From Lachnospiraceae bacterium (GTDB taxonomy: Bacteria; Bacillota; Clostridia; Lachnospirales; Lachnospiraceae): a DNA stretch of 64,000 nucleotides. Position 1 is the stretch's first letter, and every line of letters starts with the position of its first letter. The stretch covers positions 1-64,000 of the forward strand of contig JAFUGL010000026.1 in NCBI GenBank assembly GCA_017469405.1, read 5' to 3'. The notes beneath the pieces were generated by a model, which saw only the letters and a program-made list of their open reading frames with translations, searched no databases and had not been told where the DNA came from. The translations under genes were made by a program, and so were the position numbers. This document shows positions 35,349-45,054 of the stretch, in pieces.

Positions 35349-36290
35349 ATGGAATTAAATTTAAAAGCCTATGCCAAGATAAATCTTGCACTTGATGTCC
35401 TAAGAAGAAGACCGGATGGATATCATGATGTTAAGATGATTATGCAAAATATTTCTCTCTATGATGAGCTTACATTTTGCGTGGATGATGAAGAAATAAA
35501 AAAATATACTGATATCAGTGCCGGTAAAAAGAATAATGGAGCTAATAAAGATAATGATAAGAATAGCTTTGTTAATTATAAAATTACTCTTACTGCAAAC
35601 AGCGATAAAGTTCCAACCGACGAGCGAAATCTTATATATAAAGCGGTCAAGCTTATGTTTGAACAATATAATATAGATGCTGATATAAAAATCCATCTTG
35701 AAAAGCATATCCCTGTTGAAGCCGGAATGGCCGGAGGAAGTACAGATTGTGCGGCAGCGATAAAGGCAGTAAATGAATTATTTTCACTAGGGCTTTCCGA
35801 GAAGGAAATGATGGATATAGGTGTAAAACTTGGTGCAGATGTCCCGTTTTGTATCATGGCACGCACTGCTCTTTCAGAAGGAATCGGTGAGAAATTAAGT
35901 CCATTAGAGCCTCTTCCTTCCTGCTATATACTTGTTGCAAAACCGCCTATAAGCGTGAGCACGGGTATGGTATATAAAAATCTTAAGTGTGATTGTTTAA
36001 AGTCGCATCCGGATGTGGACGGTATGATAGAGGAGCTCTCAAAGGGAAGTCTTACAGGGGTTGCCGAGCGCATGGATAATGTGCTTGAAACAGTAACGGT
36101 AGTGCTTCATCCCGAGATAGAAGAATTAAAAAATATAATGAAGGAAAAGGGTGCGTTAAATTCTATAATGAGTGGCAGCGGACCTACGGTTTTTGGATTA
36201 TTTGATGATAAAGCAAAGGCTGATTTGGCCAAAGAATTTATAATCAGTAAAGGCATTTCAAATGAGGTTTATGTGACAGAACCGGTTTAG
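35349..36290 (+). CDS. ispE: 4-diphosphocytidyl-2-C-methyl-D-erythritol kinase
   Basis: 313 residues starting at the ATG after ACAGGAG. The N-terminal AKINLALDVLRRRPDGYHDVKMIMQ is typical. The GHMP kinase ATP-binding loop is PVEAGMAGGSTDCAA and the third motif is MSGSGPTVFGLF. It phosphorylates CDP-methylerythritol with ATP in the MEP pathway that makes isoprenoid precursors. An insertion of Lys/Asn-rich residues near 55-70 is larger than in most relatives. Next gene downstream is a GntR regulator, 82 bases away. Confidence 0.96.
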   Translation: MELNLKAYAKINLALDVLRRRPDGYHDVKMIMQNISLYDELTFCVDDEEIKKYTDISAGKKNNGANKDNDKNSFVNYKITLTANSDKVPTDERNLIYKAVKLMFEQYNIDADIKIHLEKHIPVEAGMAGGSTDCAAAIKAVNELFSLGLSEKEMMDIGVKLGADVPFCIMARTALSEGIGEKLSPLEPLPSCYILVAKPPISVSTGMVYKNLKCDCLKSHPDVDGMIEELSKGSLTGVAERMDNVLETVTVVLHPEIEELKNIMKEKGALNSIMSGSGPTVFGLFDDKAKADLAKEFIISKGISNEVYVTEPV

Positions 36291-36372
36291 GTATAACCGG
36301 GATAACATTTATATATGAGGTTATTTGATTCGCAAAAATGAGTTCAGGATTATATTGTGTAAGGAGGTTTTT

Positions 36373-37044
36373 ATGAAGAAGCTTAGCTTGAAACTTGATG
36401 AGTATCTGCCGCTTCGCGAGGTGGTATTTAATGCCTTGAGACAGGCAATTATAGAGGGTGAATTCCAACCGGGTGAAAGGCTTATGGAGGTAACTCTTGC
36501 CAATAAGCTTGGTGTAAGCCGTACACCTGTAAGAGAAGCTATACGAATGCTTGAGCTTGAAGGACTTGTTGTGATGATACCCAGAAGGGGTGCAGAAGTA
36601 GCCAAGATTACAGTTAAAGATTTAAAAGATGCGCTGGAAGTTCGTATGGCTATGGAGGCACTTTCGGTAAGGCTTGCATGTGAGAGAATAGATGATAAGG
36701 GTAAGGAGGAACTAAAGGCAGCTTGTATCAATTTCAAGGAAGCGATTAACTCCAAGCTTGTTCCGGCTATTGTTGAAGGCGACGAAGCATTTCATAATGT
36801 TATCTACAAAGCAAGCAAAAATAATAAGCTTATAAATATAACCCAGAATCTTCGTGAACAGGTTTACCGCTACAGAGTAGAGTATGTGAAAGACTTTCTT
36901 TATCATGATAATCTTGTAAGGGAACATGACCTTATTACGATGGCAATTCTTAAGAAAGATGCAGATACAGCGGAAAAAATCATGAAGGAACATATTTATA
37001 ATCAGGAGCAGATAGTTATAAAAAATGTGACAAATGCAGAATAA
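36373..37044 (+). CDS. GntR family transcriptional regulator (FadR/FCD type)
   Basis: 223 residues. Winged HTH near residues 15-75 (GEFQPGERLMEVTLANKLGVS with RTPVREAIRMLELEGLV), then an all-helical FCD ligand domain with the metal-binding acidic/histidine positions (EGDEAFHNVIY and REHDLITMAI). Such regulators bind small metabolites and repress nearby genes. AAGGAGG places the start at 36373. Target unknown; the gene order ispE-gntR-gerA is common in clostridial genomes and need not mean co-regulation. Confidence 0.92.
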   Translation: MKKLSLKLDEYLPLREVVFNALRQAIIEGEFQPGERLMEVTLANKLGVSRTPVREAIRMLELEGLVVMIPRRGAEVAKITVKDLKDALEVRMAMEALSVRLACERIDDKGKEELKAACINFKEAINSKLVPAIVEGDEAFHNVIYKASKNNKLINITQNLREQVYRYRVEYVKDFLYHDNLVREHDLITMAILKKDADTAEKIMKEHIYNQEQIVIKNVTNAE

Positions 37045-37051
37045 TTTTTTT

Positions 37052-37152
37052 AAACCCTGTGCAGACTAAAAACAGATTGAATGTAATTAAGAGCAGCTAT
37101 AGATTGCTGTATTCTTTTACATAATAACTGTTTTTGTTAGCACGGGGTTTTC
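37052..37152 (+). promoter_or_regulatory. Long hairpin between the GntR gene and gerA, overlapping the gerA ribosome binding site
   Basis: AAACCCTGTGC (37052-37062) pairs with GCACGGGGTTT (37140-37150). Inside it AAAAACAG (37068-37075) pairs with CTGTTTTT (37128-37135), with a small AGC/GCT hairpin at the top. The right arm contains the GGGG that would be the gerA ribosome binding site, seven bases before the ATG, and is followed by TTTTCTT. It could terminate the gntR transcript, or hide the gerA site and control its translation. Confidence 0.6.
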
Positions 37153-37154
37153 TT

Positions 37155-38789
37155 ATGAATAATTTATATGATAAAAATAACAGACTTACTGTCTCAATTA
37201 ATACATCCATTGAGGAAAATATTAAGGTTCTTGATATGCTATTTGAGGGATGCGGAGATGTGGTGCAGAAGTCTTTTTTTATTGGCGATGTTTCCGGAAA
37301 AAATATGGAGAAAAGAACAGTAAATAACTCTGATAATTATGATTTGGTGAAAAAAATAAAAGTGAAAATTCATCTTATATATATAGATGGTCTTACGGAT
37401 AATCAGATGATTGAACAGACTATCATAAAGCCAATATTATATGAGTGGCAGCAGATGGATTTGAATTTGAAGCCGAATCAGAATAACCTTGATTTGTGGA
37501 ACAGGATATATTATGTGGAAGCGCAGACCGTTGATATAAAGGAAGAAGCTTCCTTTGATAAAACGATTGAATCAGTACTTAACGGCGATACAGCAATGTT
37601 CGTAGACGGATATGCCAAGACCTTTATAATTTCTTCAAAGAAATATCCTTTAAGAAGTATAACGGAAAATGATACCGAGGCAGGTATGCGTGGGCCAAAG
37701 GACAGCTTTAACGAAGGAATAAGGCAAAGTACTGCCTTGATCAGAAGACGTATAAAGGATGCAAAGCTAAAAGTTGAGCAGGGAGTTATAGGCGAACGTT
37801 CAAGAACTTCTTATGCAATTATGTATATGGAAGATCTTGTTAAACCGGGGCTTGTTCCGGATATAAAGAAAAGATTGGAAAGATATGAGATTGATGCTCT
37901 GTTTGATAGTGGTATGGCAGAACATCTTATGGATGAAAGGTGGTATTCGCCATTTCCGATCTTTCAGACAACAACAAGACCGGACAAGGCAGCAGCAGGA
38001 ATTGTTGAGGGTAGAGTTGTTATAGCCTTTGACAATTCGCCGGAGGTTTTGCTTGCTCCATGTAATTTCAACATGCTGCTTCAGGCTTCAGATGATTATT
38101 ATAATCGATGGGCCGTCGGAACATTTGCCAGACTTATAAGGTATATGGCGGCATTTATCGCTATAACTCTTCCGGGCTTATATATCGCGGTAACGGTTTA
38201 TCACAGTGATATGTTGCCAACCAGACTTTTATATGCGATAGCAAATGCCCGATCGATTGTTACATTTCCGGTAGTTGTCGAGATGCTTATCATGGAATTT
38301 TTGTTTGAACTGTTAAGGGAGGCAGGTATAAGACTTCCGGGACCATTGGGCAATACAATTGGAGTTGTCGGTGGACTTATAGTTGGACAAGCGGCAGTTG
38401 AGGCGGGGATTGTCAGTACCATTGTTGTTATAGTGGTGGCACTTACGGCGATAGCTTCATTTGCAATTCCAAATGAAGAATTTGCATCAGTTTTCAGACT
38501 GTTAAAATATTTTATTATTCTCACATCTTCAATTGCAGGGCTTTACGGTTTTGTTATGGGACTTTTGATTATTGCGATTCATCTGTCTGAGTTAAAAAGT
38601 TTTGGTGTTCCTTATATGATGCCTGCAGTGGGTGGTGGCTTAAAGGACGGAGCATTTCACAATCAGGATTTTATATTTCGTGCACCTATAAGCTTTATGA
38701 AAAAAAGGCCTGTGTGGGCAAGATGGGATAACTGGATAAGGCTTAGAAATAATTATATAGAAAAGGGGAGAAAGAAAGATGATACTTGA
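37155..38789 (+). CDS. GerA-type spore germination protein
   Basis: 544 residues. An N-terminal hydrophilic half (1 to about 325) and a membrane half with four or five helices, with the typical VGTFARLIRYMAAFIAITLPGLYIAV entry and a conserved GGGLKDGA...PIWAR-like end (MPAVGGGLKDGAFHNQDF). This is the A subunit of a nutrient germinant receptor in the inner spore membrane. Start at 37155 rests on a GGGG site inside the preceding hairpin; a TTG at 37134 is an alternative. The following gene overlaps by 11 bases, so A and B-C are co-translated. Confidence 0.93.
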   Translation: MNNLYDKNNRLTVSINTSIEENIKVLDMLFEGCGDVVQKSFFIGDVSGKNMEKRTVNNSDNYDLVKKIKVKIHLIYIDGLTDNQMIEQTIIKPILYEWQQMDLNLKPNQNNLDLWNRIYYVEAQTVDIKEEASFDKTIESVLNGDTAMFVDGYAKTFIISSKKYPLRSITENDTEAGMRGPKDSFNEGIRQSTALIRRRIKDAKLKVEQGVIGERSRTSYAIMYMEDLVKPGLVPDIKKRLERYEIDALFDSGMAEHLMDERWYSPFPIFQTTTRPDKAAAGIVEGRVVIAFDNSPEVLLAPCNFNMLLQASDDYYNRWAVGTFARLIRYMAAFIAITLPGLYIAVTVYHSDMLPTRLLYAIANARSIVTFPVVVEMLIMEFLFELLREAGIRLPGPLGNTIGVVGGLIVGQAAVEAGIVSTIVVIVVALTAIASFAIPNEEFASVFRLLKYFIILTSSIAGLYGFVMGLLIIAIHLSELKSFGVPYMMPAVGGGLKDGAFHNQDFIFRAPISFMKKRPVWARWDNWIRLRNNYIEKGRKKDDT

Positions 38790-40476
38790 TAATGGCAAGA
38801 TTTCAGAACGTCAGGGTTTCAGACTCGGACTTTTGGAAAATATTACTCTTGGAATAGTTGTGGTCCCGTTTATATGTGTAAGCTCAGCAGGAAAGTGGCA
38901 TTATATCGCATTTGCAATCGGACTTTTGTTTACGTTTTTATACAGCATGGTTTTTTATTTGTTTTCAAAAGCATTTCCGCATGGAATGATTGAAGAAATG
39001 GATGGACTTTTGGGAAAAACCGGAAGATTTATAGATTGCATATATGCGTTTCGTTATATGATCAGGGCATCACTTATAATACTCTTTTTTTCGGTGATTC
39101 TAAGGGCGTATATGCTAAGGAGCTTTAATCTGTGGACGGTCATTATTTCATTTATATTGATATGCGGATATGGAGGCGCCCGTGATATAGAAAAGAGGGG
39201 AAGGCTTATAGAACTTTTGTTTTGGTGGATGATTGTACCTCTTATTTTGGTTGCGGTATTTTCTATAAGCAATGTCAACTGGGAACTTAAAAGTGTCGGA
39301 GAAAATGCGGATTACAGCGGCATATTTTCCGGTGCATATCGGATGCTTATAATTATGTCTTCGGTGGAAACGCTTCTTTTTACTTTGACAAAACTTAAGA
39401 AAAACACATGGAGCAATTATCTGAAAACTATCATATGGATTATGATTTCTGTTTTGTTTTCTTATATATTTGTGCAGGGAGTAATCGGTGAAAAATGGGT
39501 TGGGGATAGCCCGATGTCTGCACTTTATGTTATGGAGGCTGCCAGATTTCCCGGTGGAGTTGAGAGACTTGATTATGCGGTAATTGCATTTTGGATTATA
39601 GGAGTTTTTTCGGTTGCCAGTGGCTATATGTTTTATGCAAAGGAGTTTTTACGGGTTGCGTTTTCAAAAAGATGGAATTCATTTGAGAAAAATGAGAAGG
39701 GTGAAATGAGCAATAATTCCATAGAAATCGTTTCGGATAAATGGTGGACTATGGCCTTGGTTATGCTTTTTACCGGGCTTTTTGTATGGCTTTGGAATTT
39801 GTATGATGTGTCCGGATATCTTACGGATTATCTTATATGGTTTGACATAGCCTTAAGTATTTTTATACCTTTGCTTGTTCTTTTTGTTAAATGGAGAAAA
39901 AATAAGATGTTTCTTACTTTACCTGTTGCCTTTTTATTGGGCAGTTTATTTTTTCTTACCGGATGCAGGAATCGTGTAGATTTTAAAAGGATTGATGACA
40001 GACAATCCTCTCTTGAAGAGATGGATTATGCGGTTACACTTTCTGTAAGGGAGGTAGAAGGGATTTTAAATAATGATAGTGATAATGAAGGTAGGAAGTA
40101 TAAGGATAAAATTGTAGGTGGAGAAAAAAGAGTGAGGGGAGAATTTTTGTTTGACTTCGAGATAGCGGATCTTTCGGATTATAAAGGTGATTCGGAGGAA
40201 CTTTTATCTACAGACGATTATGAATGTATGGCAGTGTCGCTTGATGATGCGCTTGATATGTATTTCGAGGCAAGAAAAAACCATGTGGATTTGGGACATC
40301 TTAAGATGATTCGGCTCTATGATCAGGATGGTGAAATTAAGAATATTATTTTTGAACTAAAAAATATGCCGTCTATAACAAAGTCTGTTGATGTTGAGTT
40401 TTTTTATAAGGATGAAAAAGAAAAAATAAAATTAAGAAATTTGATTAAAAGGCTTTATGATGGGGAAAAATTCTGA
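38779..40476 (+). CDS. GerB-type permease fused to a GerC-like lipoprotein domain
   Basis: 565 residues. Residues 1 to about 360 are a GerB (amino acid/polyamine/organocation-type) permease with ten membrane helices. After a hydrophobic segment the sequence FLTGCRNRVDFKRIDDRQ appears, with Cys at 396, which matches a GerC lipoprotein signal and its first conserved block. A GerC-like domain of only about 150 residues follows; normal GerC proteins are near 370. Thus B and C subunits are in one chain and the C part looks shortened. No separate gerC gene follows. A fused, internally signalled subunit is unusual; a fused reading frame from a deletion is also possible. Confidence 0.85.
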   Translation: MILDNGKISERQGFRLGLLENITLGIVVVPFICVSSAGKWHYIAFAIGLLFTFLYSMVFYLFSKAFPHGMIEEMDGLLGKTGRFIDCIYAFRYMIRASLIILFFSVILRAYMLRSFNLWTVIISFILICGYGGARDIEKRGRLIELLFWWMIVPLILVAVFSISNVNWELKSVGENADYSGIFSGAYRMLIIMSSVETLLFTLTKLKKNTWSNYLKTIIWIMISVLFSYIFVQGVIGEKWVGDSPMSALYVMEAARFPGGVERLDYAVIAFWIIGVFSVASGYMFYAKEFLRVAFSKRWNSFEKNEKGEMSNNSIEIVSDKWWTMALVMLFTGLFVWLWNLYDVSGYLTDYLIWFDIALSIFIPLLVLFVKWRKNKMFLTLPVAFLLGSLFFLTGCRNRVDFKRIDDRQSSLEEMDYAVTLSVREVEGILNNDSDNEGRKYKDKIVGGEKRVRGEFLFDFEIADLSDYKGDSEELLSTDDYECMAVSLDDALDMYFEARKNHVDLGHLKMIRLYDQDGEIKNIIFELKNMPSITKSVDVEFFYKDEKEKIKLRNLIKRLYDGEKF

Positions 40477-40586
40477 TATGAAATAAAGCCAAAATAATAC
40501 TAATATATAAAAAATTAAAAATATATCTATATGAGTTATATTTTTAATTAATTTAGGCTTTTGTTATAGATTTTAGGAGGGACAAT

Positions 40587-41336
40587 ATGGCAACACGAAT
40601 TGCGCGAGGCGCACTTATAGGAATTTTTTTAGGAGTAGTAGGGGGAATATCCTTATCCTACGGGATACATTTTTTTAAGCTTTTAAGTGTAAGAAAGGCT
40701 GATTACCAGACTTCTGATGTATCACTTGTGGAAAATGCGGATACTGAGAGTCTCGTTTCCTCAGTTGAAGCATTTAACGAATACGAAACACCTTACTGTG
40801 ACAGCCTTGAGGATGCGATTTTAAGATTTCATGTAAGGGCAAACAGCAACAGTGAGTCAGACATAGCTTTAAAGTATAAGGTTAGAGACGATATACTCAT
40901 GGCGATAGGTAGTGAACTTACAGGTGATAAATCCAGGGAACAGGTTATGGCATACTTAAATGATAACCTTGATTATATTAAGGAAGTTGCAGAAAAAAGC
41001 ATAAGAGAGGCAGGCTATACCTATAAAGTTAAGGCATATATTTCCAGGGATTATTTTCCTATAAGACAATATGGTGAGCTTGTCCTTCCTGCCGGAGAAT
41101 ACGAGGCACTTCGAGTGGATATAGGAGAAGCACGTGGAGAAAATTTCTGGTGCATACTTTATCCTATGATGTGTTATCCGATGGAAGCCGGTGCGGTTGT
41201 AACCAGGGAAGACGGTGAAAAACTGCAGGAAATTTTAAGCGAAGAAGATTACAAAAAACTATTCATAGACCATGACCTTGAAAAAGACGACAAGGTAACC
41301 GTCAAATTTAAGCTTTTGGAAGTGCTCGGATTGTAA
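40587..41336 (+). CDS. spoIIR: Stage II sporulation protein R
   Basis: 249 residues. An N-terminal hydrophobic segment (about 9-27) is the export signal. The conserved core starts at ILRFHVRANSNSESDIALKYKVRDDI and ends with ENFWCILYPMMCY. SpoIIR is made in the forespore under sigma-F, secreted across the septum and triggers SpoIIGA to process pro-sigma-E. AGGAGGG precedes the ATG. A sigma-F type promoter was sought in the 110-base gap upstream but not found with confidence. Confidence 0.95.
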   Translation: MATRIARGALIGIFLGVVGGISLSYGIHFFKLLSVRKADYQTSDVSLVENADTESLVSSVEAFNEYETPYCDSLEDAILRFHVRANSNSESDIALKYKVRDDILMAIGSELTGDKSREQVMAYLNDNLDYIKEVAEKSIREAGYTYKVKAYISRDYFPIRQYGELVLPAGEYEALRVDIGEARGENFWCILYPMMCYPMEAGAVVTREDGEKLQEILSEEDYKKLFIDHDLEKDDKVTVKFKLLEVLGL

Positions 41337-41355
41337 CAGTATATCAAAGAAAAAG

Positions 41356-41440
41356 ACACCTTGTCACATATGATAATATGCTAAGCATGGCGTTAAGTGA
41401 CACGTTCCATGCGTGTATGTTATCATATGTGACAAGGTGT
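41356..41440. repeat. Long hairpin with perfect 21-bp arms and a 42-nt core shared with the 53.5-kb hairpin
   Basis: The 21-base arms at 41356-41376 and 41420-41440 are perfectly complementary (they begin ACACCTTGTCACATATG). The 43-base top (41377-41419) includes an inner GCATGG/CCATGC stem. The core 41379-41420 matches 53555-53596 at 35 of 42 positions, while the arms do not. It lies between convergent genes (spoIIR and a diguanylate cyclase), where it could also act as a terminator. Confidence 0.9.
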
Positions 41441-41457
41441 TTGTTTACGTCACGTAT

Positions 41458-43155
41458 TTACATCGAGGCTTTCATAAGCTTTTTGTTTTCATACATGATG
41501 CTGTCGGCCTGACGTATGGCTTCGACAGGGTCGATATAGTTTTCTTTGTTGACATATATGTAGCCACATGCAGCTGAGACTTTGAAAGGAAAGCTTCCGC
41601 TTGCATCAACTGCTTCAAGCTTTTCTTTAAATTCTTTAACCAGCTTTTTAGCTTTGGCTTCATTGTCTAATACACAGGCAACGAATTCATCACCGCCCCA
41701 TCTTGAGGCAAAACCTTTTTCAGCAAAAGTGTTCATAATTTTTTCAGCAGTCATCTTAAGAAGCTTGTCACCGGTTTCGTGTCCAAATTTATCATTTGCG
41801 AGCTTCAGATTATTTACATCGATAAAAACCATGGTGTATTCTTTAATGCCCTTTTCTTCCATCTCTTCAATCTGCTTATAGCAGGAAGCACGGTTTGGCA
41901 TACCGGTAAGCGCATCCTTGTAGGCGAGCAAAAGCAGCTGTTCTTTTTCAATCTTAGAGGTATACTCTTCTGTTGAAAATGAGATAAGGTATATTACAAG
42001 AGAAAGTGCAATAACAAGGATTGCGAGTGAGCTTAAGCCATGAGTGGTAAACCAGGATTTATTCATAAGAAATTTGGTTACATTAAATCTAACAAGCTCA
42101 AATATTCCACAAAGCATGGATATCAATATTCCGTATCTTAAGATATAAATGTAATTGTTACTCTTATCCTTTGTTCCGAGGAATATGGCAAATATAAGAG
42201 TAACCAGTAATATGCCTGCTAAAAGGTGGAGGCTCTTAAGCATATCGGAATAATTTCTTTCCATAGGTGAAAGCTCTATTGCAGTTGCAATTATATAATA
42301 TAAAAGATAAATGAAAGACACTGCTGTTACCATTTTTTTGACAAAAGGTACATCAACAACATAATATATAATTATCGCCAAAGGCAAAGGTGCAAGGAAT
42401 AATGCATAATATTCTATCTTGGCGCAAAACTCCACATTATCTATAATGAGATAAAACATCTGCATACTTCCGAAAAACCAGGCATTTATCAGTATTTCAA
42501 AAAAAGCTATCGGAAGACCGAGCTGAACCTTTTTTTCCTGAAAGCTTCGGATAAAGAAATAAAATACACAAATAGCTGCCAAAACCATAAGAGTAATTGA
42601 CAACGAAAAGATAAGATCATTGGAGTTAAGAAGTTTCTTCCACGCATCCTTTGAAGATATTATACCAATATTTTTAAAATCCGAATAAGGGATATTTTCA
42701 ACAGAAGTAATTTCGATGGTGAGTGTACGACCGGCATAATCATCCGGAAGAGGAACCTCATAGACATATCCGCCGTAATGGTCGGATATATTGCCGTTAA
42801 AATATGCATCCTCGTAGATAAGCTTGCCGTCAATCGATACACTTACAATTCCATTATAGATAGACAGATAAAATTCTGCCTGTGCTATAGAGATGTCATC
42901 GGGAAGCTTGACGGTTATGATTGCCTTTTCATTCTTTTTAAGTATACCAAAGTCACCGTTATCATAGGTTTTAACATCACCGTTTTGGTTATAAATCTCT
43001 GATTCCATATAGTCTAATAAGGAATAAAATTCTGGACTTTTTATCCCGTTCAATTTATATTCGATGCTTATGGCAATAAGAAATAAAGCCACTGACAAAG
43101 CGATAGTCAGGGGCAGCCTGCCTTTTTTTCGGTTGGTCTTAATACCTTCTTCCAT
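41458..43155 (-). CDS. Membrane diguanylate cyclase (7TM sensor plus GGDEF)
   Basis: 565 residues. A short N-terminal membrane helix, an extracytoplasmic beta-sandwich of about 130 residues (VKLPDDISIAQAEFYLSIYNG), seven hydrophobic segments (7TMR-DISM-like layout, about 185-410) and a C-terminal GGDEF domain. Active-site features are present: DALTGMPNRAS, FIDVNNLKLAND and RWGGDEF. It should make cyclic di-GMP in response to an external signal. GGAAG precedes the ATG. The enzyme opposes the EAL protein at 23442. Confidence 0.92.
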   Translation of the reverse strand: MEEGIKTNRKKGRLPLTIALSVALFLIAISIEYKLNGIKSPEFYSLLDYMESEIYNQNGDVKTYDNGDFGILKKNEKAIITVKLPDDISIAQAEFYLSIYNGIVSVSIDGKLIYEDAYFNGNISDHYGGYVYEVPLPDDYAGRTLTIEITSVENIPYSDFKNIGIISSKDAWKKLLNSNDLIFSLSITLMVLAAICVFYFFIRSFQEKKVQLGLPIAFFEILINAWFFGSMQMFYLIIDNVEFCAKIEYYALFLAPLPLAIIIYYVVDVPFVKKMVTAVSFIYLLYYIIATAIELSPMERNYSDMLKSLHLLAGILLVTLIFAIFLGTKDKSNNYIYILRYGILISMLCGIFELVRFNVTKFLMNKSWFTTHGLSSLAILVIALSLVIYLISFSTEEYTSKIEKEQLLLLAYKDALTGMPNRASCYKQIEEMEEKGIKEYTMVFIDVNNLKLANDKFGHETGDKLLKMTAEKIMNTFAEKGFASRWGGDEFVACVLDNEAKAKKLVKEFKEKLEAVDASGSFPFKVSAACGYIYVNKENYIDPVEAIRQADSIMYENKKLMKASM

Positions 43156-43281
43156 GGCCGCTTCCTTCTTTGAAATAAATATCAGATATATTGTACCACA
43201 CCTTTTACTTTTTTTATATAAAAAAATGATGTTGACAAATAGAAATTAAAGTGATATCATTTTGATATCAACAAAGAGGAG

Positions 43282-43362
43282 ATAATGTGACATATGGACA
43301 GGTACATTGTCACATAAGTGAAAATGTGTCAGGGTAAGTCACCTTGTCACATAGGTGAGGAG
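43282..43362. repeat. Inverted TGTGACA/TGTCACA motifs upstream of the SPFH gene
   Basis: ATGTGACA (about 43285) and TGTCACAT (about 43307) face each other, and CACCTTGTCACATA recurs near 43342; the same string begins the hairpin arm at 41357. These are fragments of a dispersed short-repeat family rather than a coding feature. Confidence 0.5.
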
Positions 43363-43371
43363 GAAAAAATT

Positions 43372-44361
43372 ATGGAAGAGAAGATTTTAAACAAGGGTAA
43401 AAACGGTATGGCTATGTTGATGCTTATCTTGCTGTTATTTTGTGGAGGTATTGCATTAATCGTGGTTGGTGCATTATATGCACCGGCGCTTATAGTATTA
43501 GGCGTTTTGGCATTTGTATTATCTTGCTTTCTTATGCCGGGACTTAAGATACTTAAGCCTCAGGAAGCACTTGTACTTACACTTTTCGGTAAGTATGTGG
43601 GAACTCTTAAGGGTGACGGATTCTTCTTTGTAAATCCGTTTTGTGTCGCTGTAAATCCTGCATCATCCACAAAGCTTAACCAGAGCGGAGATGTTAAGGA
43701 TAATGCAACAATTCAAGCTGCTACGACAGCCAGCTTAGAGATAGCCAATAAGAAAATGTCTCTAAAGATTATGACGCTTAACAATAACAAGCAAAAGATT
43801 AACGATTGCCTCGGTAATCCGATTGAGATAGGAATAGCAGTTACATGGAAGATAGTTGATACCGCAAAGGCTGCATTTAATGTTGATAACTATAAGGAAT
43901 ATCTATCTCTTCAGTGTGATGCAGCACTCAGAAATATTGTAAGGATATATCCTTATGACGTAGCACCAAATGTAGATACAACAGGTGACGGAATTGCTGA
44001 CGAGGGAAGCTTAAGAGGTTCAAGTGAAACCGTAGCTGCAAGAATTAAGGAAGAGATTCAGAGTAAGGTAACAGAGGCAGGTATTGAAATAATTGAGGCA
44101 AGAATCACATACCTTGCATATGCTCCTGAGATAGCAGCGGTTATGCTCCAGAGACAGCAGGCTTCGGCAATTATTGATGCAAGAAAGATGATAGTTGACG
44201 GTGCAGTCGGTATGGTTGAGATGGCGCTTGAAAGACTCAGCGAAAATAATACTGTTGAGCTTGATGAGGAAAGAAAGGCTGCCATGGTTTCCAATCTTTT
44301 GGTAGTTCTTTGCGGTAACCACGATGCACAGCCTGTGGTTAATTCTGGAAGCTTGTATTAA
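43372..44361 (+). CDS. SPFH/Band 7 domain membrane protein
   Basis: 329 residues from the ATG after GAGGAGG. Two hydrophobic segments near the N-terminus (about 12-32 and 36-55) are followed by a Band 7 domain ([25 protein letters not shown], then [25 protein letters not shown]) and a helical region with [24 protein letters not shown] proteins assemble as rings or scaffolds in membrane microdomains. The next two genes are an apparently co-transcribed ribbon-helix-helix protein and a small membrane protein, a common trio in Clostridia. Confidence 0.93.
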   Translation: MEEKILNKGKNGMAMLMLILLLFCGGIALIVVGALYAPALIVLGVLAFVLSCFLMPGLKILKPQEALVLTLFGKYVGTLKGDGFFFVNPFCVAVNPASSTKLNQSGDVKDNATIQAATTASLEIANKKMSLKIMTLNNNKQKINDCLGNPIEIGIAVTWKIVDTAKAAFNVDNYKEYLSLQCDAALRNIVRIYPYDVAPNVDTTGDGIADEGSLRGSSETVAARIKEEIQSKVTEAGIEIIEARITYLAYAPEIAAVMLQRQQASAIIDARKMIVDGAVGMVEMALERLSENNTVELDEERKAAMVSNLLVVLCGNHDAQPVVNSGSLY

Positions 44362-44378
44362 ATAAGGAGGTGTGCCGC

Positions 44379-44579
44379 ATGGCGGACAACAAAAAACAGG
44401 TACCGCTTAGACTTTCAGCCAAGCTCTATGATGCCATTGCGGCTTGGGCTGAAGATGACTTCAGATCGGTAAACGGACAGATAGAATATTTGCTTACGGA
44501 GTGTGTCAGACAGAGAAAGAAAAACGGTAAATATGTATCCGATGAGTTAGATGTTCCACCGGAGTTGGATATTAAGTAA
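44379..44579 (+). CDS. Arc-like ribbon-helix-helix protein
   Basis: 66 residues. [20 protein letters not shown] is the beta strand and helix [14 protein letters not shown] helix B of a ribbon-helix-helix fold. Despite the DNA-binding fold, homologues of this size beside SPFH genes have been named Arc family without known operators. AAGGAGG sits ten bases before the ATG at 44379; an overlapping in-frame GTG at 44370 lies in that site. Confidence 0.85.
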   Translation: MADNKKQVPLRLSAKLYDAIAAWAEDDFRSVNGQIEYLLTECVRQRKKNGKYVSDELDVPPELDIK

Positions 44580-44636
44580 GTGATAGGAGATGAGAGTGCT
44601 GCCTGTACTTATATAAACGAGAAGGGAAGTGGAAAT

Positions 44637-45038
44637 ATGCTCAAGAAAAGCTATCTTGGTTTTTGGATATGGACGATTGTTTATACAGTTTCTGTTATGT
44701 GTATGTCATATTTGCCCATACATAATACAGATATACTGATACGTATAATATTTAATTATACAAACCTGGCAATTACAGTTCTTACAATTATCATGTTTAT
44801 TAATGAAAAAATATTTTGGTATAATGGCATAAGCTACGAGGAGGCGGTCGATGCCGGTTCCGACAGACGAAAAGCATATGCATTAAAACATGTAAAAGTC
44901 TTCGGATCAGCAACCTTGATATACCTTATCATTTCATTGATAACCGGTTTGTTAAATATAAGTTTTTGGGCTGATACTTTAATATACACATTGATAATAC
45001 TGATTGCGGCAGTTTCCACAATGAGATTTAAATTATAA
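44637..45038 (+). CDS. Small membrane protein
   Basis: 133 residues from the ATG preceded by AAGGGAAG; the stretch before it in frame is unsupported. Four hydrophobic segments (about 5-25, 35-55, 80-100, 112-130) cover most of the chain. No family recognised. It closes the SPFH operon before a terminator and probably serves the same membrane complex. Confidence 0.75.
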   Translation: MLKKSYLGFWIWTIVYTVSVMCMSYLPIHNTDILIRIIFNYTNLAITVLTIIMFINEKIFWYNGISYEEAVDAGSDRRKAYALKHVKVFGSATLIYLIISLITGLLNISFWADTLIYTLIILIAAVSTMRFKL

Positions 45039-45054
45039 AATGCATATAGTGAGA

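Noticed and set aside
41356..41440. Simple terminators
   Set aside because: The hairpin may terminate transcription, but the conserved 42-base core shared with another site is not explained by this.
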